From SXTU01 sp964496695 (GTDB lineage Bacteria > Verrucomicrobiota > Verrucomicrobiia > Limisphaerales > SXTU01): a DNA stretch of 64,000 nucleotides. Positions 36,044 through 44,622 of the stretch are shown here, piece after piece. The translations under genes were made by a program, and so were the position numbers. The first letter of the stretch is position 1. The number at the start of each line of letters is the position of its first letter. The DNA is taken from NCBI GenBank assembly GCA_964496695.1, contig CAZCBE010000018.1:1-64000 (forward strand), read 5' to 3'. A model generated the notes under the pieces. The model did not search any database. It was not told the origin of the DNA and worked only from the letters and a program-made list of their open reading frames with translations.

Positions 36044-37594
36044 GTGCCCACGCATCAGAGTTCGCAACCGATGACGCCACGCGAGCTGGAACTCACCCGC
36101 CAACTGGAGCAGTGCCAGCGGGCGTTGCTGGAGTCACAGCGGGAGAACGAGTTCCTGCGGCAGAAGATTGACCTGCTGGTGCGGCGGGTGTTTGGCTCCA
36201 GCAGTGAGCGGATCGATCCCGCGCAGCTGGAACTGCTGCTGCGGCTCACGGAGCACTCGGGGCCCGCGGCCCCAGCGCCGGGGCCGGACAAGGAGCGTTT
36301 TGCTGCCCGTTCCCAATCGGAACGAACCCTGCGCCTGCCCGAGCATCTGCCCGTGGTCGAAGAGGTGGTTGACCCCGAGCCAGTGAAGGCCGCACCGCAC
36401 CACTGGCGCTGCATCGGCCAGGAAGTCAGCGAGCAGCTCGACTACGAGCCGGCCCGTTTTCTGCGCCGCCGCGTGATCCGCCGCAAATACGTTCACCGGA
36501 CCGAACTCGACCAGCCGCCCGTGATCGCGCCGCTGCCGGAACGGCTGCAGGACCGCAGCCTGCCCGCGCCGGGCCTGCTGGCTCAGGTGCTGGTCGCCAA
36601 ATACTGCGACCATCTGCCGCTCTACCGGCAGGAACAGATCTTTCGCCGCCGGCACCAAGTTCTCCTGCCACGCCAGACCCTGGCGCGCTGGGTGGCGCTG
36701 GCCGCCGAGTGGTTGCAGCCCATTTACGAGCATATCCGCACCGGAGTGCTGGCGGATGGCTATGTGCAGGTGGATGAAACGCCGGTCAACTATCTGGAAC
36801 CCGGTCATGGCCGGACTCGGCAAGGCTATCTCTGGACGGGCAGCCGTCCCGGTGGGGACGTGTTTTACCGCTGGGCAACCAGCCGGGCGACGGCGTGCCT
36901 GGACAACCTGGTGCCGGTGAACTTTCGCGGCACCCTGCAATGCGATGGTTACGCCGCCTATCGGGCATTCGCCAACGGCCGCAGTGGCGCGATTGAACTG
37001 GCCGGTTGCTGGGCGCATGTGCGCCGGAAGTTTTACGAAGCCCTGGAATCATCTCCGCGCACCTCCGGCTGGATCGTGCGGCAAATCCAGCAGCTCTACC
37101 GCATCGAAGCCGGCTTGCGCGAACAGCGGGCCGGTCCCCAACTCCGTGCCGCAGTGCGTGCCCACCAAAGCCGCCCCATCGTCACCCGGCTGGAGTGCGC
37201 CCTGGTGCGGCTCAAGGCCAGCGGGCGCCACCTGCCGCAGAGCTTGCTGGGTGGAGCCATTGATTATGCATTGGGCCAGTGGCGCACGTTGACCGTGTAT
37301 CTCGCCGACGGCCGGGTAGAGATCGACAACAACCTCGTGGAGAACGCCATCCGACCCACGGCCATCGGCAAGAAGAACTGGCTCTTTATCGGGGACGCCG
37401 AGGCCGGGGAACGCAGCGCGATCATTTACACCGTCATCGAAAGCTGCCGCCGCCGCGGCCTTGATCCTTACGCCTACCTCCGCGAAGTCCTGACCCGGCT
37501 GCCCCGGATGACCAACCATCAAATCCCCGAGGTCACCCCGGCCGCCTGGGCCAAAGCTCACTCCGCCCGTTCCCTACAACGGCTCGCAGCATAA
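36044..37594 (+). CDS. tnpC: IS66 TnpC, DDE transposase (516 aa)
   Basis: N-terminal coiled coil (ELTRQLEQCQRALLESQREN), then a region where the usual IS66 zinc-binding cysteines are mostly absent (only HHWRCIG remains). The DDE catalytic domain follows with D244 in VQVDETPV, D301 in LQCDGYAAY and E433 in NNLVENAIRP. A C-terminal IS66_C-type tail follows (LDPYAYLREVLTRLP). The GTG at 36044 or the ATG at 36071 may be the start. It is full-length and open. Confidence 0.93.
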   Translation: MPTHQSSQPMTPRELELTRQLEQCQRALLESQRENEFLRQKIDLLVRRVFGSSSERIDPAQLELLLRLTEHSGPAAPAPGPDKERFAARSQSERTLRLPEHLPVVEEVVDPEPVKAAPHHWRCIGQEVSEQLDYEPARFLRRRVIRRKYVHRTELDQPPVIAPLPERLQDRSLPAPGLLAQVLVAKYCDHLPLYRQEQIFRRRHQVLLPRQTLARWVALAAEWLQPIYEHIRTGVLADGYVQVDETPVNYLEPGHGRTRQGYLWTGSRPGGDVFYRWATSRATACLDNLVPVNFRGTLQCDGYAAYRAFANGRSGAIELAGCWAHVRRKFYEALESSPRTSGWIVRQIQQLYRIEAGLREQRAGPQLRAAVRAHQSRPIVTRLECALVRLKASGRHLPQSLLGGAIDYALGQWRTLTVYLADGRVEIDNNLVENAIRPTAIGKKNWLFIGDAEAGERSAIIYTVIESCRRRGLDPYAYLREVLTRLPRMTNHQIPEVTPAAWAKAHSARSLQRLAA

Positions 37595-37596
37595 AC

Positions 37597-37618
37597 GTCA
37601 TAGCAGCTCTGCTATGAC
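37597..37618. repeat. Perfect dyad just inside the IS66 right end
   Basis: Ten-base arms GTCATAGCAG / CTGCTATGAC with a two-base centre, 3 bases after the tnpC stop. The run CTATGACATCT (37612-37622) is repeated exactly at the tnpA start (35249-35259). It could be a transposase-binding subterminal repeat or a transcription stop; no T-run follows. Confidence 0.5.
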
Positions 37619-37648
37619 ATCTCTGACGCCTCCGTCATCTCGTCAAGC

Positions 37649-37669
37649 GGTGCTCCGCGTGACGCTTAC
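37649..37669 (-). repeat. IS66 right terminal inverted repeat
   Basis: Complement begins GTAAGCGTCACGCGGAGCAC, 20 of 21 bases identical to the left repeat. Confidence 0.93.
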
Positions 37670-37677
37670 ATACTTCC
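37670..37677. repeat. IS66 target-site duplication, right copy
   Basis: ATACTTCC, identical to 35183-35190. Confidence 0.95.
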
Positions 37678-37780
37678 AGCTAGACGTGCCGATGAAGATG
37701 TTGCTGGCGGCGAGGCGTTGAACGGTGGCTTGTAGCTTGGATCGGAAGCTCGTCTGGGCGTCTTGGAACAGGTCAACCAT
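37670..37780 (-). pseudogene. DUF72 protein, N-terminal part, cut by IS66
   Basis: ATG at 37780 gives MVDLFQDAQTSFRSKLQATV followed by QRLAASNIFIGTSSWKY, the first beta-strand of DUF72 proteins, where the IS66 element interrupts. It is the missing start of the gene at 34331-35190; the open frame only gains VSV and a few IS-derived residues beyond the junction. Confidence 0.85.
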
Positions 37781-38369
37781 CAACCCGTTTCTAACAACCT
37801 TCGGCTCCAGGCTCCACCAGATTCCCCAGTTCGCGGGATGACCACTGGACAGCAGTGTATGCAAACACCCCATTCCGAACGCATTGCGATGTTGGCCGAG
37901 CCGGCACCCCGCTTTCCGACTCAAATTTACCGCCTGCTTCGCTAGTAATGGATTAGCCCTCCCCGCCGCCGGTGGCTGTGTCCACCGTCGCGCAGGACTC
38001 GCCCCGCTTCTGTGGACTTAACGGTGCCAGCTTCGGCCATGCCCACCTCCCGGTGCGGTGGGCTCCGGCTAATCGCAACTGCCGGGTGTCAGCTGTAGCT
38101 CGCAGGTGGGTGGGCGCAATCGCATTTTCTACTTTGCGGCGATGAGGGCGCCCACCAGCGCACGGCGGTTTGCCTGAATTCCTCCGCGTGCAACGCGCGG
38201 GCTTGCTCGCCCTCACGACGAGCCGGTTTGGGGGAGAAGGGATGAAGGTCGCTGCCGGGGAAGGCGGGCATCCCTTGATGCCGCCCCCCGAGCGATAGAG
38301 GGCAGGTGATACCCGGAAGAAGGGATCCTCGCCGAGTTCCCTCCTGGTGGATGATGCTTCCGGTGAGCT
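37781..38369. other. Intergenic region, no gene recognised
   Basis: This 589-bp stretch between the DUF72 start and the kinase-like gene has several overlapping short open frames on both strands but none with protein-like features. There is a C/G-rich segment around 37955-38060 and no clear terminator or promoter. Confidence 0.35.
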
Positions 38370-39077
38370 TCAGCCCGTTCCGGCGCGTGGAAGGAAGAGA
38401 TCCACCACCACCAAGTCGGCTTGGGTGGTGAGATCGATGGCCCCATCCCACCGTCTCAGCAGGCCCGTAACGGACAAAAGTCCCAAGCCGTGCTGCTCAC
38501 CCTGCTCCTTGCTGGTGGTTCGTTCTTTGAATAGCCGCTCGCGCATCCCTGAGGAAAGGCTGCCGGGGTTAACCACGGAGATGCGCACGTAATCTCCGGC
38601 CGGCATCTGGCCTGCGGGAAGGGTGGTCTGGAACCCGTGCGGCGCGGGGTAATTCACCGCGGTGATGGCCACACTTCCCGAAGGCTGCGCTTTCGCCGCG
38701 TGGATAGCGTTCAACACCACGTTGTCGAAGGCCGTTTCCAATTCGGCCGGCGGAATGGCAATGGGCCAGAGCCCGTCCAGGGCGGAGTAGTTCAGCTCCA
38801 CACCGGCAGGGAGGTATGCCCGGGAGCAAGCGCACAGGTCGGCCAGCAAGCCGTTGGTGGCCCGGTGCCCAAAGAGAAATCCCTTCGGCGTCTCCCCCAG
38901 TACGATGGAAAGATGTTGGCTCAAGGAATCTAAGGCTGAGTCGGCCTGTTTGATCAGGATTTTTGCCTTCGAGTCCTCTGAATAGGCGGCTGCTAGGAAG
39001 AGCAAACCATGGATCTTCTGGACAGCATTATTCTTGTCATGCTGCACGGCTTGAGGGTCTTTGGGAGATGCGGTCAT
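38370..39077 (-). CDS. Histidine-kinase-like ATPase (HATPase_c) (235 aa)
   Basis: The C-terminal half is a GHKL ATP-binding domain: N-box AELETAFDNVVLNAIHAAK (N119/N123), an F-box-like LFKERTTSK, and glycine motif GEQHGLGLLSVTGLLRRW at 193-210. The G1 aspartate is replaced (VVNPGSLSSG). A helical N-terminal part has a possible phosphoacceptor His in AVQKIHGLLFL, but no sensor or membrane segment. The start at 39077 is chosen because the upstream extension is low-quality and repeat-like. With the ECF-like sigma gene upstream on the same strand it could be an anti-sigma kinase or a cytoplasmic sensor kinase (inference). Confidence 0.72.
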   Translation of the reverse strand: MTASPKDPQAVQHDKNNAVQKIHGLLFLAAAYSEDSKAKILIKQADSALDSLSQHLSIVLGETPKGFLFGHRATNGLLADLCACSRAYLPAGVELNYSALDGLWPIAIPPAELETAFDNVVLNAIHAAKAQPSGSVAITAVNYPAPHGFQTTLPAGQMPAGDYVRISVVNPGSLSSGMRERLFKERTTSKEQGEQHGLGLLSVTGLLRRWDGAIDLTTQADLVVVDLFLPRAGTG

Positions 39078-39313
39078 ATCGTTTCGATCGTTTTGCTGTG
39101 TGAACAAGGGAAATATCTGCAAATTGCTTAAGGTTAATAGACTGACTGGTCGCTCCGATTCAGGTGATCGGCGCAGCTTGGGGAATTTACCGGAGAAACG
39201 GCTACCGCGCGTGTCGCCATCTAGGAAACGCGGGCATCCCCGAATCCGGTGGATTCGGGGATGGCGCACTAACGGGGGAGCTCAAGCCCTCTCAATGGAG
39301 GCGGGCGAAGCGG

Positions 39314-39964
39314 CTACCGGCTCAAATCGTCGAGCCACTGCATCAGCTTGTCGGGGTTGTTGGCCACGGCCAAGAATGACAAGAACAGCTCGCGATCGGC
39401 GATCACATGACCGAACAACTCGCGGAGGAGCGGATCCTTGTTGATGCCGACCTTCACGTCGGCGTGAAGCGCACGGACTACCCGGTACCACCGCCTGACA
39501 ACAGCGCACTTTGTGCTCCCGGCGAGAATGGCAACCTCTTCGAACGACAGTTCGAAGAAATAGAACGCAACTAGGGTGAGCCGGTCCTTTGCTGCCAGCC
39601 GCGCCACCTCCTTACGGATGATTTCGAGAGCCGCAGGGAGCGCTTGGCTCACCACTAAGGCCTCCGACGGTCGGATGACCAGATCAACCGAGATGTCGGC
39701 AGCACCGGCGCCCTCGTCATCGAGCGGCGTGTACCTGGCTTGGCGCTTGCCAAACCTTTTAGCCGCGTTGGCCGCGATCACGCTTGCATAGGCAGTTGGG
39801 GTCCTAAACGTTGTTGGAGATGTGATGACCTTGTTAGCGGCGTAGGAGCCGATGGACTCGGCTTCGTGTTTCAAACCTGTGGAAAGATTTGCGCTGGCAG
39901 CCTTCGTGGCTGCCTGGATGATTTCGATGATCTGATCCTCGGTATATGGGTGAACGGGAGTCAT
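39314..39964 (-). CDS. ECF-like RNA polymerase sigma factor (216 aa)
   Basis: Region 4 is recognisable: KDRLTLVAFYFFELSFEEVA followed by ILAGSTKCAVVRRWYRVVRAL, an HTH of sigma-70 region 4 type at about residues 124-168. The N-terminal part (20-90) is helical and fits a divergent region 2 (TPTAYASVIAANAAKRFGKR). There is an extra 45-residue C-terminal helix pair (LRELFGHVIADRELFLSFLA). ATG at 39964. A divergent ECF sigma factor is the best reading; a related phage- or TA-linked HTH protein is possible. Confidence 0.65.
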   Translation of the reverse strand: MTPVHPYTEDQIIEIIQAATKAASANLSTGLKHEAESIGSYAANKVITSPTTFRTPTAYASVIAANAAKRFGKRQARYTPLDDEGAGAADISVDLVIRPSEALVVSQALPAALEIIRKEVARLAAKDRLTLVAFYFFELSFEEVAILAGSTKCAVVRRWYRVVRALHADVKVGINKDPLLRELFGHVIADRELFLSFLAVANNPDKLMQWLDDLSR

Positions 39965-40038
39965 AATGCTGCATTTGGGTGGAGGTGATAATGAAGTAAG
40001 ACACGCGCATTAGTCTGGAGGTTACACGGATACGAAAC

Positions 40039-40452
40039 TTATTTGCGCTCGCTAGAGGTGATATGTTTGATGTCGGCGAGGTCACACTCAGCCATGTATT
40101 CGTAGGCGGTCGCAGAATTCAGAACACAAATCTTGGCCTGGGCCACACGGCCGTCAGAACCAAGACTGAAGTGGCAGCTTTGGTAGAGGCCGTCTACGAT
40201 GGTCCCGTTGCTCCGCTTGATCTGAAGATACCGGTTGCCGCGTGCAATGATCGCGCGGCATTGGCGCAGGTGGCTCAAAGATTTCAGGAAGCCGGCGATC
40301 TCTGACAAGGAGGCCACCACGTTGCCGACGGACCGTTTGGCGTGAGCGGCGTTCCGGGCCGTGTTGTCAGCAAGTTGCTTCGAGTGGCGGTCGGGGAAGG
40401 ATACCCAAGCAAGACAGCTGGGAAGCCCAGTAAGAGCAGTAGTTGTAGTCAT
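40039..40452 (-). CDS. Unknown protein (137 aa)
   Basis: Not recognised. ATG at 40452 (MTTTTALTGLPSCLAWVSFP). The middle is helical and basic (NAAHAKRSVGNVVASLSEIA), followed by beta-strand-like CRAIIARGNRYLQIKRSNGT and a short end with Cys/Glu. It could bind nucleic acid through its basic middle. It is 74 nt upstream of the sigma-like gene on the same strand and may be co-transcribed. Confidence 0.5.
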   Translation of the reverse strand: MTTTTALTGLPSCLAWVSFPDRHSKQLADNTARNAAHAKRSVGNVVASLSEIAGFLKSLSHLRQCRAIIARGNRYLQIKRSNGTIVDGLYQSCHFSLGSDGRVAQAKICVLNSATAYEYMAECDLADIKHITSSERK

Positions 40453-40505
40453 AGTGTATATAGTCAAAGGTTATTGAGCGTGAGGGGTGAGGAAGCGCCG
40501 GACGG

Positions 40506-40958
40506 TCAGTCTGACAGATAGTCGGCCCAGCAACTCCGACAACAGAAAACGCTCCCTTCGGGACTATAAAAGGCACCGTCGCGGTCCTGGCGGCGGAAGG
40601 ACGGAAGGACGTCGCCGTCCTCGTCCAGCACGTCCTGCGGGATTTCCAACGACGGGCGACCGTGGCGGCAAGTGTCGTTGGCGCACTGACAGAGAATCGT
40701 GCTGTCGGCGGGCGGGGTGGTGGCTGCTTGCTTGGGGATGGCAGCACGGATGCTGGGCAGCGGCGCAAGAATGGCCGCCCGATTGAAGCCGACAGCGGGT
40801 CGCCAAGCCGCAGCTAGGAACCGAGTAGGGGGACGTGAGGCGAAAACTTGGGTCAGCGAGCCCAAGAGGGCCAACGACAATTCCACAGGCAAGCCGCTAC
40901 GCGGCGTCTGGGAAGAGAGGAAGTGAGTGGTGAGGGCAGGTGCGATGTTGGTGCTCAT
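40506..40958 (-). CDS. Unknown protein with Cys-rich C-terminus (150 aa)
   Basis: Not recognised. The N-terminal half is hydrophobic and Ala/Pro-rich with no clear signal peptide. The C-terminal half has two cysteine clusters, CQCANDTCRHG (about residues 89-99) and FCCRSCW (about 138-144), spaced like a treble-clef or zinc-ribbon pair. A small zinc-binding regulator is plausible. ATG at 40958; the gene lies between the 82-aa and 137-aa genes on the same strand. Confidence 0.5.
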   Translation of the reverse strand: MSTNIAPALTTHFLSSQTPRSGLPVELSLALLGSLTQVFASRPPTRFLAAAWRPAVGFNRAAILAPLPSIRAAIPKQAATTPPADSTILCQCANDTCRHGRPSLEIPQDVLDEDGDVLPSFRRQDRDGAFYSPEGSVFCCRSCWADYLSD

Positions 40959-41034
40959 ATACTATTCGCGTGGCTTGTTATTCCCACGCGATTGACTGAT
41001 CCACGCGCACCAACTCCGTGACAGCAAAATATCG

Positions 41035-41283
41035 TCAATTCTTCTTGCCGGCCGCGTAGGCGGCGGTGAGAAGCGCATTCATATCGATAACGGTCTTGAA
41101 TTCCAGCCGGCTGGCCGCGTCAGGACAACGAGACAAGTAATGGGACAGGTTCGGCATTTTTCCGGCGCGGACTGCTTCGACGTATTCTGCGGCCAAGTCA
41201 GCGAGGGCATCATCCACCGAGTTGGATCGTGGCTGGGTCTGCCGGGCAGTGATTTGGTTACGGTTAAAGGGCGATGTTTTCAT
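41035..41283 (-). CDS. Small acidic helical protein (82 aa)
   Basis: ATG at 41283 (MKTSPFNRNQITARQ). The segment VDDALADLAAEYVEAVRAGK, then NLSHYLSRCPDAASRLEFK is like the short N-terminal helix pair that precedes the kinase domain in many planctomycete/verrucomicrobial Ser/Thr kinases and sigma-associated proteins, but no kinase follows. It may be an anti-sigma-type peptide. It is first in the minus-strand cluster and divergent from the SorC-like gene. Confidence 0.5.
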   Translation of the reverse strand: MKTSPFNRNQITARQTQPRSNSVDDALADLAAEYVEAVRAGKMPNLSHYLSRCPDAASRLEFKTVIDMNALLTAAYAAGKKN

Positions 41284-41442
41284 AAGCAAATGGCGATGTT
41301 GACATGTTCTCACACCCATGTGAGTCTACAAAACATCCTTTGTGACACTTTTCCAAACAACTTTCTTTTGCTCAGCCGTCTGCATGCGTAACTTTCAGAA
41401 TACGAATTGGTTGGAAGGATAAACAACTTCGAAAACAATCAC

Positions 41443-42621
41443 ATGAGTAACTTGTGGCCGCCCGCTTTGGACCGGATAGAGTTTACACTACGCCGAAAGA
41501 TTGCGTTTCGTGCATCGGAACTCTTTTTGGACGCAAAAGTCAAAAGGACTACCCTTGAGGTTGCTAGAATGATCGTTGCCGAGTATGCCGAGTATGGAGT
41601 GCGCGAGCACGAGTTTAATAAGAATCAGGTCTACGACATGGTTCGCTTCGCTGTCGTGGAGCGGTTGGTGCTGTTGAAGGCACCTGTTAACGAGGCATTA
41701 GGCAAGTGGCTCAGGACAAAATTCAATATCCGCAAGCGAGGCCAGAAGGACGACGATCTCGTGCGCGTCGTTGACGTGGATCTGAACAGCCCAAATTCGG
41801 TTTCCGAGGAAGCTGCAGACCTGGCCTTTCGCTTGATTAAATCAACATACGAATCAAGGCCTGACAGGCCGGTCGGGCTGGGTTTGGGGCCGGGAGAATC
41901 CACTCTGGTGTTTTCCCGCCGTCTCGGCGAGTTATTGAAACGAGAAGGCCAGCATTTGCAGCTCAAGCTGTTCGGTATCAGCAGCGGATGCCCACCAGAA
42001 AAGCCCAATTGCGCTCCGATCAGTTTCTTCAACTTGTTTCCCGACGGTGTCATCAGCGATCGGGTCGCCCTGCTCGCGGGGCCGATTGTGCCCGTGGCTG
42101 ACCATGCCCGGCAACTTGAGACCACCGTGGGCTTAAAGGAAGCTTATTCCGCGCGTGATGAAATTGATATCGTGGTGACGTCCATGGGTGACTTTGACGA
42201 CCATCATGACGGCTTGGCGAAGTTGCTCAAGGAACAACGCGCCGGATGGAAAAAGGGCAACTGGGTCGGGAGCGTTCAATATCGTCCATATGCATCCGAT
42301 GCCGCAGTTGTCGAGGAAGCCGGAGGTGACCGTGTGGTTACCTTGTTCGAGCTTGCGGATCTACATAGGATGGCAATAGATGCGAACAAATCTGTCATCC
42401 TGATTGCGCGACCTTGTTCGCAGTGCAAGAAGACTAAAACCGAAGCACTTCTTCCCCTACTAAGGCTAGAAAACCAAAAACGCCTGAGGGTCTTCAGCCA
42501 CCTGGTCATTGATTCCAAGTCGGCTTCCGAACTCGTCCCTGAGTTGGTCGCAGAGGAGGCGCAAAGGCTAGTTGACCACGGCGGACGTGGTGAACACGCT
42601 GTCGCTGGTGGAACAGCGTAA
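41443..42621 (+). CDS. SorC/DeoR-like sugar-binding regulator-type protein (392 aa)
   Basis: From about residue 140 the protein resembles the SorC sugar-phosphate effector domain: VGLGLGPGESTLVFSRRLGE, then SDRVALLAGPIVPV and IDIVVTSMGDFDDHHDGLAKLL. The N-terminal ~110 residues are helical (TTLEVARMIVAEYAEYGVRE and FNKNQVYDMVRFAVVERLV) and could be a divergent HTH, though no standard SorC HTH is evident. The ATG at 41443 is preferred to an upstream TTG. It is divergent from the small-gene cluster; it may regulate that cluster (inference). Confidence 0.6.
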   Translation: MSNLWPPALDRIEFTLRRKIAFRASELFLDAKVKRTTLEVARMIVAEYAEYGVREHEFNKNQVYDMVRFAVVERLVLLKAPVNEALGKWLRTKFNIRKRGQKDDDLVRVVDVDLNSPNSVSEEAADLAFRLIKSTYESRPDRPVGLGLGPGESTLVFSRRLGELLKREGQHLQLKLFGISSGCPPEKPNCAPISFFNLFPDGVISDRVALLAGPIVPVADHARQLETTVGLKEAYSARDEIDIVVTSMGDFDDHHDGLAKLLKEQRAGWKKGNWVGSVQYRPYASDAAVVEEAGGDRVVTLFELADLHRMAIDANKSVILIARPCSQCKKTKTEALLPLLRLENQKRLRVFSHLVIDSKSASELVPELVAEEAQRLVDHGGRGEHAVAGGTA

Positions 42622-43086
42622 GGCGTTGGGGAGGGATTGGAACAAGGCTCCTGCAGGCCCGCAAGGCGTCTTGGAAGGCGATCAGATTCCCACCTTTCGA
42701 CCACCCGAAAACGATCTTTTTCAGCCAAGTTACGACACCCCTAAACACCACCGACGCCGATGAACGCTCAAACCTCAAGAACTGGTCCAAAACGGGTGCT
42801 GTGATGACCCGATGCTGAAATAAAAACGCCTCAAATCGAATCCTGGCGCGTCGATGTTGAAGGGCACTTTCCCGCCCGCCACGACCAGGTATCGGCCGAG
42901 GTTTTAGGTCGGGAAAGTGAACCAGAAGTTTCTGCGGCCTTGTGGAAAGCGAAGGCCGGAGGTGATCGTTTCGGAGGATTTTACACACGGGCGAACAGCA
43001 GGAGACAGGGTGGATACAGTCGAGCTTGTTGTAACTGGGAGTTGTAACTTTCCCTGCCTCCTTGCGAAAACCTTGTAAATAAAGGT
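42622..43086. other. Intergenic region before tRNA-Lys, no gene recognised
   Basis: This stretch of about 465 bp has overlapping short open frames without protein character; fragments such as RNFWFTFPT on the minus strand hint at an old degraded gene, but I cannot assign it. Confidence 0.3.
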
Positions 43087-43162
43087 TGGTGGGCTGACAG
43101 GGACTCGAACCCTGGACCAATGCCTTAAAAGGGCACTGCTCTACCAACTGAGCTACCAGCCC
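43087..43162 (-). tRNA. tRNA-Lys(UUU), CCA encoded
   Basis: The complement folds as a cloverleaf: acceptor GGGCTGG pairs with TCAGCCC, D-loop AGTTGGTA, anticodon loop CTTTTAA giving UUU, T-arm CAGGG-TTCGAGT-CCCTG. A discriminator A and templated CCA (43087-43089) follow. It is not next to any integrase gene. Confidence 0.97.
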
Positions 43163-43506
43163 GCCGAAAGGGGTCGCGCTGGCCGGGAAGCTGCCGCACC
43201 GGCCAACGCGGGCGGGAACCTAAGCAACGCTTTCGGCTCCGTGCAAGCCCATTTCCACGCCGGCTGCCGCTTCCGGCGCACCTTGACACCGGCGCTCCCT
43301 CTCAACGCACAGGCGCACAGGAAGCAGAGATTACGCAGGGACCGAAGGGAAATATCCGTCTCCGGGTCGCTCTGCGGTCTCGGCGCCCTTGGCGTTACAG
43401 CGAGTCATCCGGCCACTTTGGGCGCGGCGGAGCCGCGCCATGCCTCTGCGTTAGCGCGAAGGCTTTAGTTCCGGCTTGTGGCGGAGATTACCGAGCGATG
43501 GCGGAC
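43163..43506. other. Intergenic region with repeat-like sequence
   Basis: No gene. The segment 43310-43400 (AGGCGCACAGGAAGCAGAGA, then GAAATATCCGTCTCCGGGTC and CTCTGCGGTCTC) resembles the degenerate CAGAGA/CTCTGCGG repeat found again near 63324-63390. Confidence 0.35.
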
Positions 43507-44619
43507 TCAGACCACCGCCGCTTTCACGCAGTGAATGGGCGGCAGCGAGTCGAAGAGACATTCCCATTTCTCGCCGCCGTCGCGACCGATCCAGAGCTGG
43601 CCGGTGGTGGTGCCGAAGTAGAGGGCGGGGGACTTCAATTCATCCACGTCCATACCGTCGCGCAGGACGGTGAAGAAACTGTCTCTCTTGGGCAGCCCTT
43701 GCGTGAGCTTCTTCCACGAGCCGCCGCCATTCTCGCTGCGCCAGACGGCGGGCACGCCGCCGGGGCAGGTGCGCGTCATGGGTTCGAGCGGGACAACATA
43801 GAGGACGTCAGGATTGTTCGGATGGACGACGAGGGGGAAGCCGAAATCCGACGGCAGACCTTTGGCGATGGAACGCCAGGAGTGGCCGTGGTCATCACTG
43901 CGGAGCACGCCGATGTCCGGCCGCTTGCCGCCGGGGCCGTCCCACTCGGCCCAGCCGCCGTGGTTCTGCATGTAGAGGCGGCCGGGGGCATCCTTGTGGC
44001 CCGCGATCTTGTGGACGCACTGGCCGAACTCAGGGAAGGGATCGGGTGTGAACCCGGCCCCGACGCCTTTGTTCGCCGCCTTGAAAGTCTCGCCGCCGTC
44101 CTCGCTCAGGTAGTGGCCGCCGGTGGAGATGCCCAGATGCACGCGGTTGCCATCGCGCAGAATGGTGTGCATGCAGAGGCCGCCGTTGCCGGGCTGCCAT
44201 TGGCGCGCGTGCTCGTGGTTGCTGATGCCGGGGACGAGTTCCCAGGTGTCGCCGCCGTCGCGGCTCTTGAAGAGCGAGGCGGGCTCGACGCCGCAGAGCA
44301 GCTCCTTCTTGTCCTTGCCGGGTTCGAGCGACCAGATGTTGGCGAGCGCGCGGCCGTCCTCTTTCGAGAAGGCGGGGGCGGACTTCGTCTCCTTGAAGGT
44401 CTTCCCGAGATCGGTCGAGCGCAGCACCTTCATGCCGAAGAAGGGATTGCAGCTCGAGGCGTAGAGCCGGGGCGTGCCGCGCGTGTCAATCAGCGCGGAA
44501 TAGACGCCCACGCCCTGGCCGAAGGGGCCGCGGAGGTTGAAGCCGCGCCGGCTGGCGGACGACTCGGCCACGAACAGGCCCTTCTTGGTGCCGATGCAGA
44601 GGATGACTTTTGCGCTCAT
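43507..44619 (-). CDS. BNR/Asp-box repeat (sialidase/VPS10-like) propeller protein (370 aa)
   Basis: Six Asp-box motifs are visible: RSTDLGKTF, KSRDGGDTW, LSEDGGETF, RSDDHGHSW, RSENGGGSW and GRDGGEKW, each closing a blade of a six-bladed propeller. There is no signal peptide (MSAKVILCIGTKKGLFV), and the sialidase catalytic Arg triad is not evident, so a cytoplasmic binding or sensing propeller is likely. A strong GGAGGT ribosome-binding site (44626-44631) lies over the last codons and stop of the MoaD-like gene, so the two are translationally linked. MoaD/ThiS-BNR gene pairs recur in bacteria (recalled), function unknown. Confidence 0.85.
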   Translation of the reverse strand: MSAKVILCIGTKKGLFVAESSASRRGFNLRGPFGQGVGVYSALIDTRGTPRLYASSCNPFFGMKVLRSTDLGKTFKETKSAPAFSKEDGRALANIWSLEPGKDKKELLCGVEPASLFKSRDGGDTWELVPGISNHEHARQWQPGNGGLCMHTILRDGNRVHLGISTGGHYLSEDGGETFKAANKGVGAGFTPDPFPEFGQCVHKIAGHKDAPGRLYMQNHGGWAEWDGPGGKRPDIGVLRSDDHGHSWRSIAKGLPSDFGFPLVVHPNNPDVLYVVPLEPMTRTCPGGVPAVWRSENGGGSWKKLTQGLPKRDSFFTVLRDGMDVDELKSPALYFGTTTGQLWIGRDGGEKWECLFDSLPPIHCVKAAVV

Positions 44620-44622
44620 AAT

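Larger units (their letters stand above)
35191..37669 (+). mobile_element. Complete IS66-family insertion sequence (2479 bp)
   Basis: Contains tnpA, tnpB and tnpC in order, bounded by terminal inverted repeats beginning GTAAGCG (35191-35211 and 37649-37669, 20 of 21 bases matching) and by exact 8-bp duplications. All three genes are open and the DDE residues are present, so it looks competent. The duplications are unchanged, indicating a recent insertion. It interrupts a DUF72 gene. Confidence 0.96.

Noticed and set aside
42572..42763. Plus-strand 63-codon frame overlapping the end of the SorC-like gene
   Set aside because: No recognisable family or start signal; probably noncoding or old debris.
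43087..43162. tRNA-Lys as an integration site for the neighbouring accessory genes
   Set aside because: No integrase gene and no second copy of the tRNA 3' end was seen in the window.
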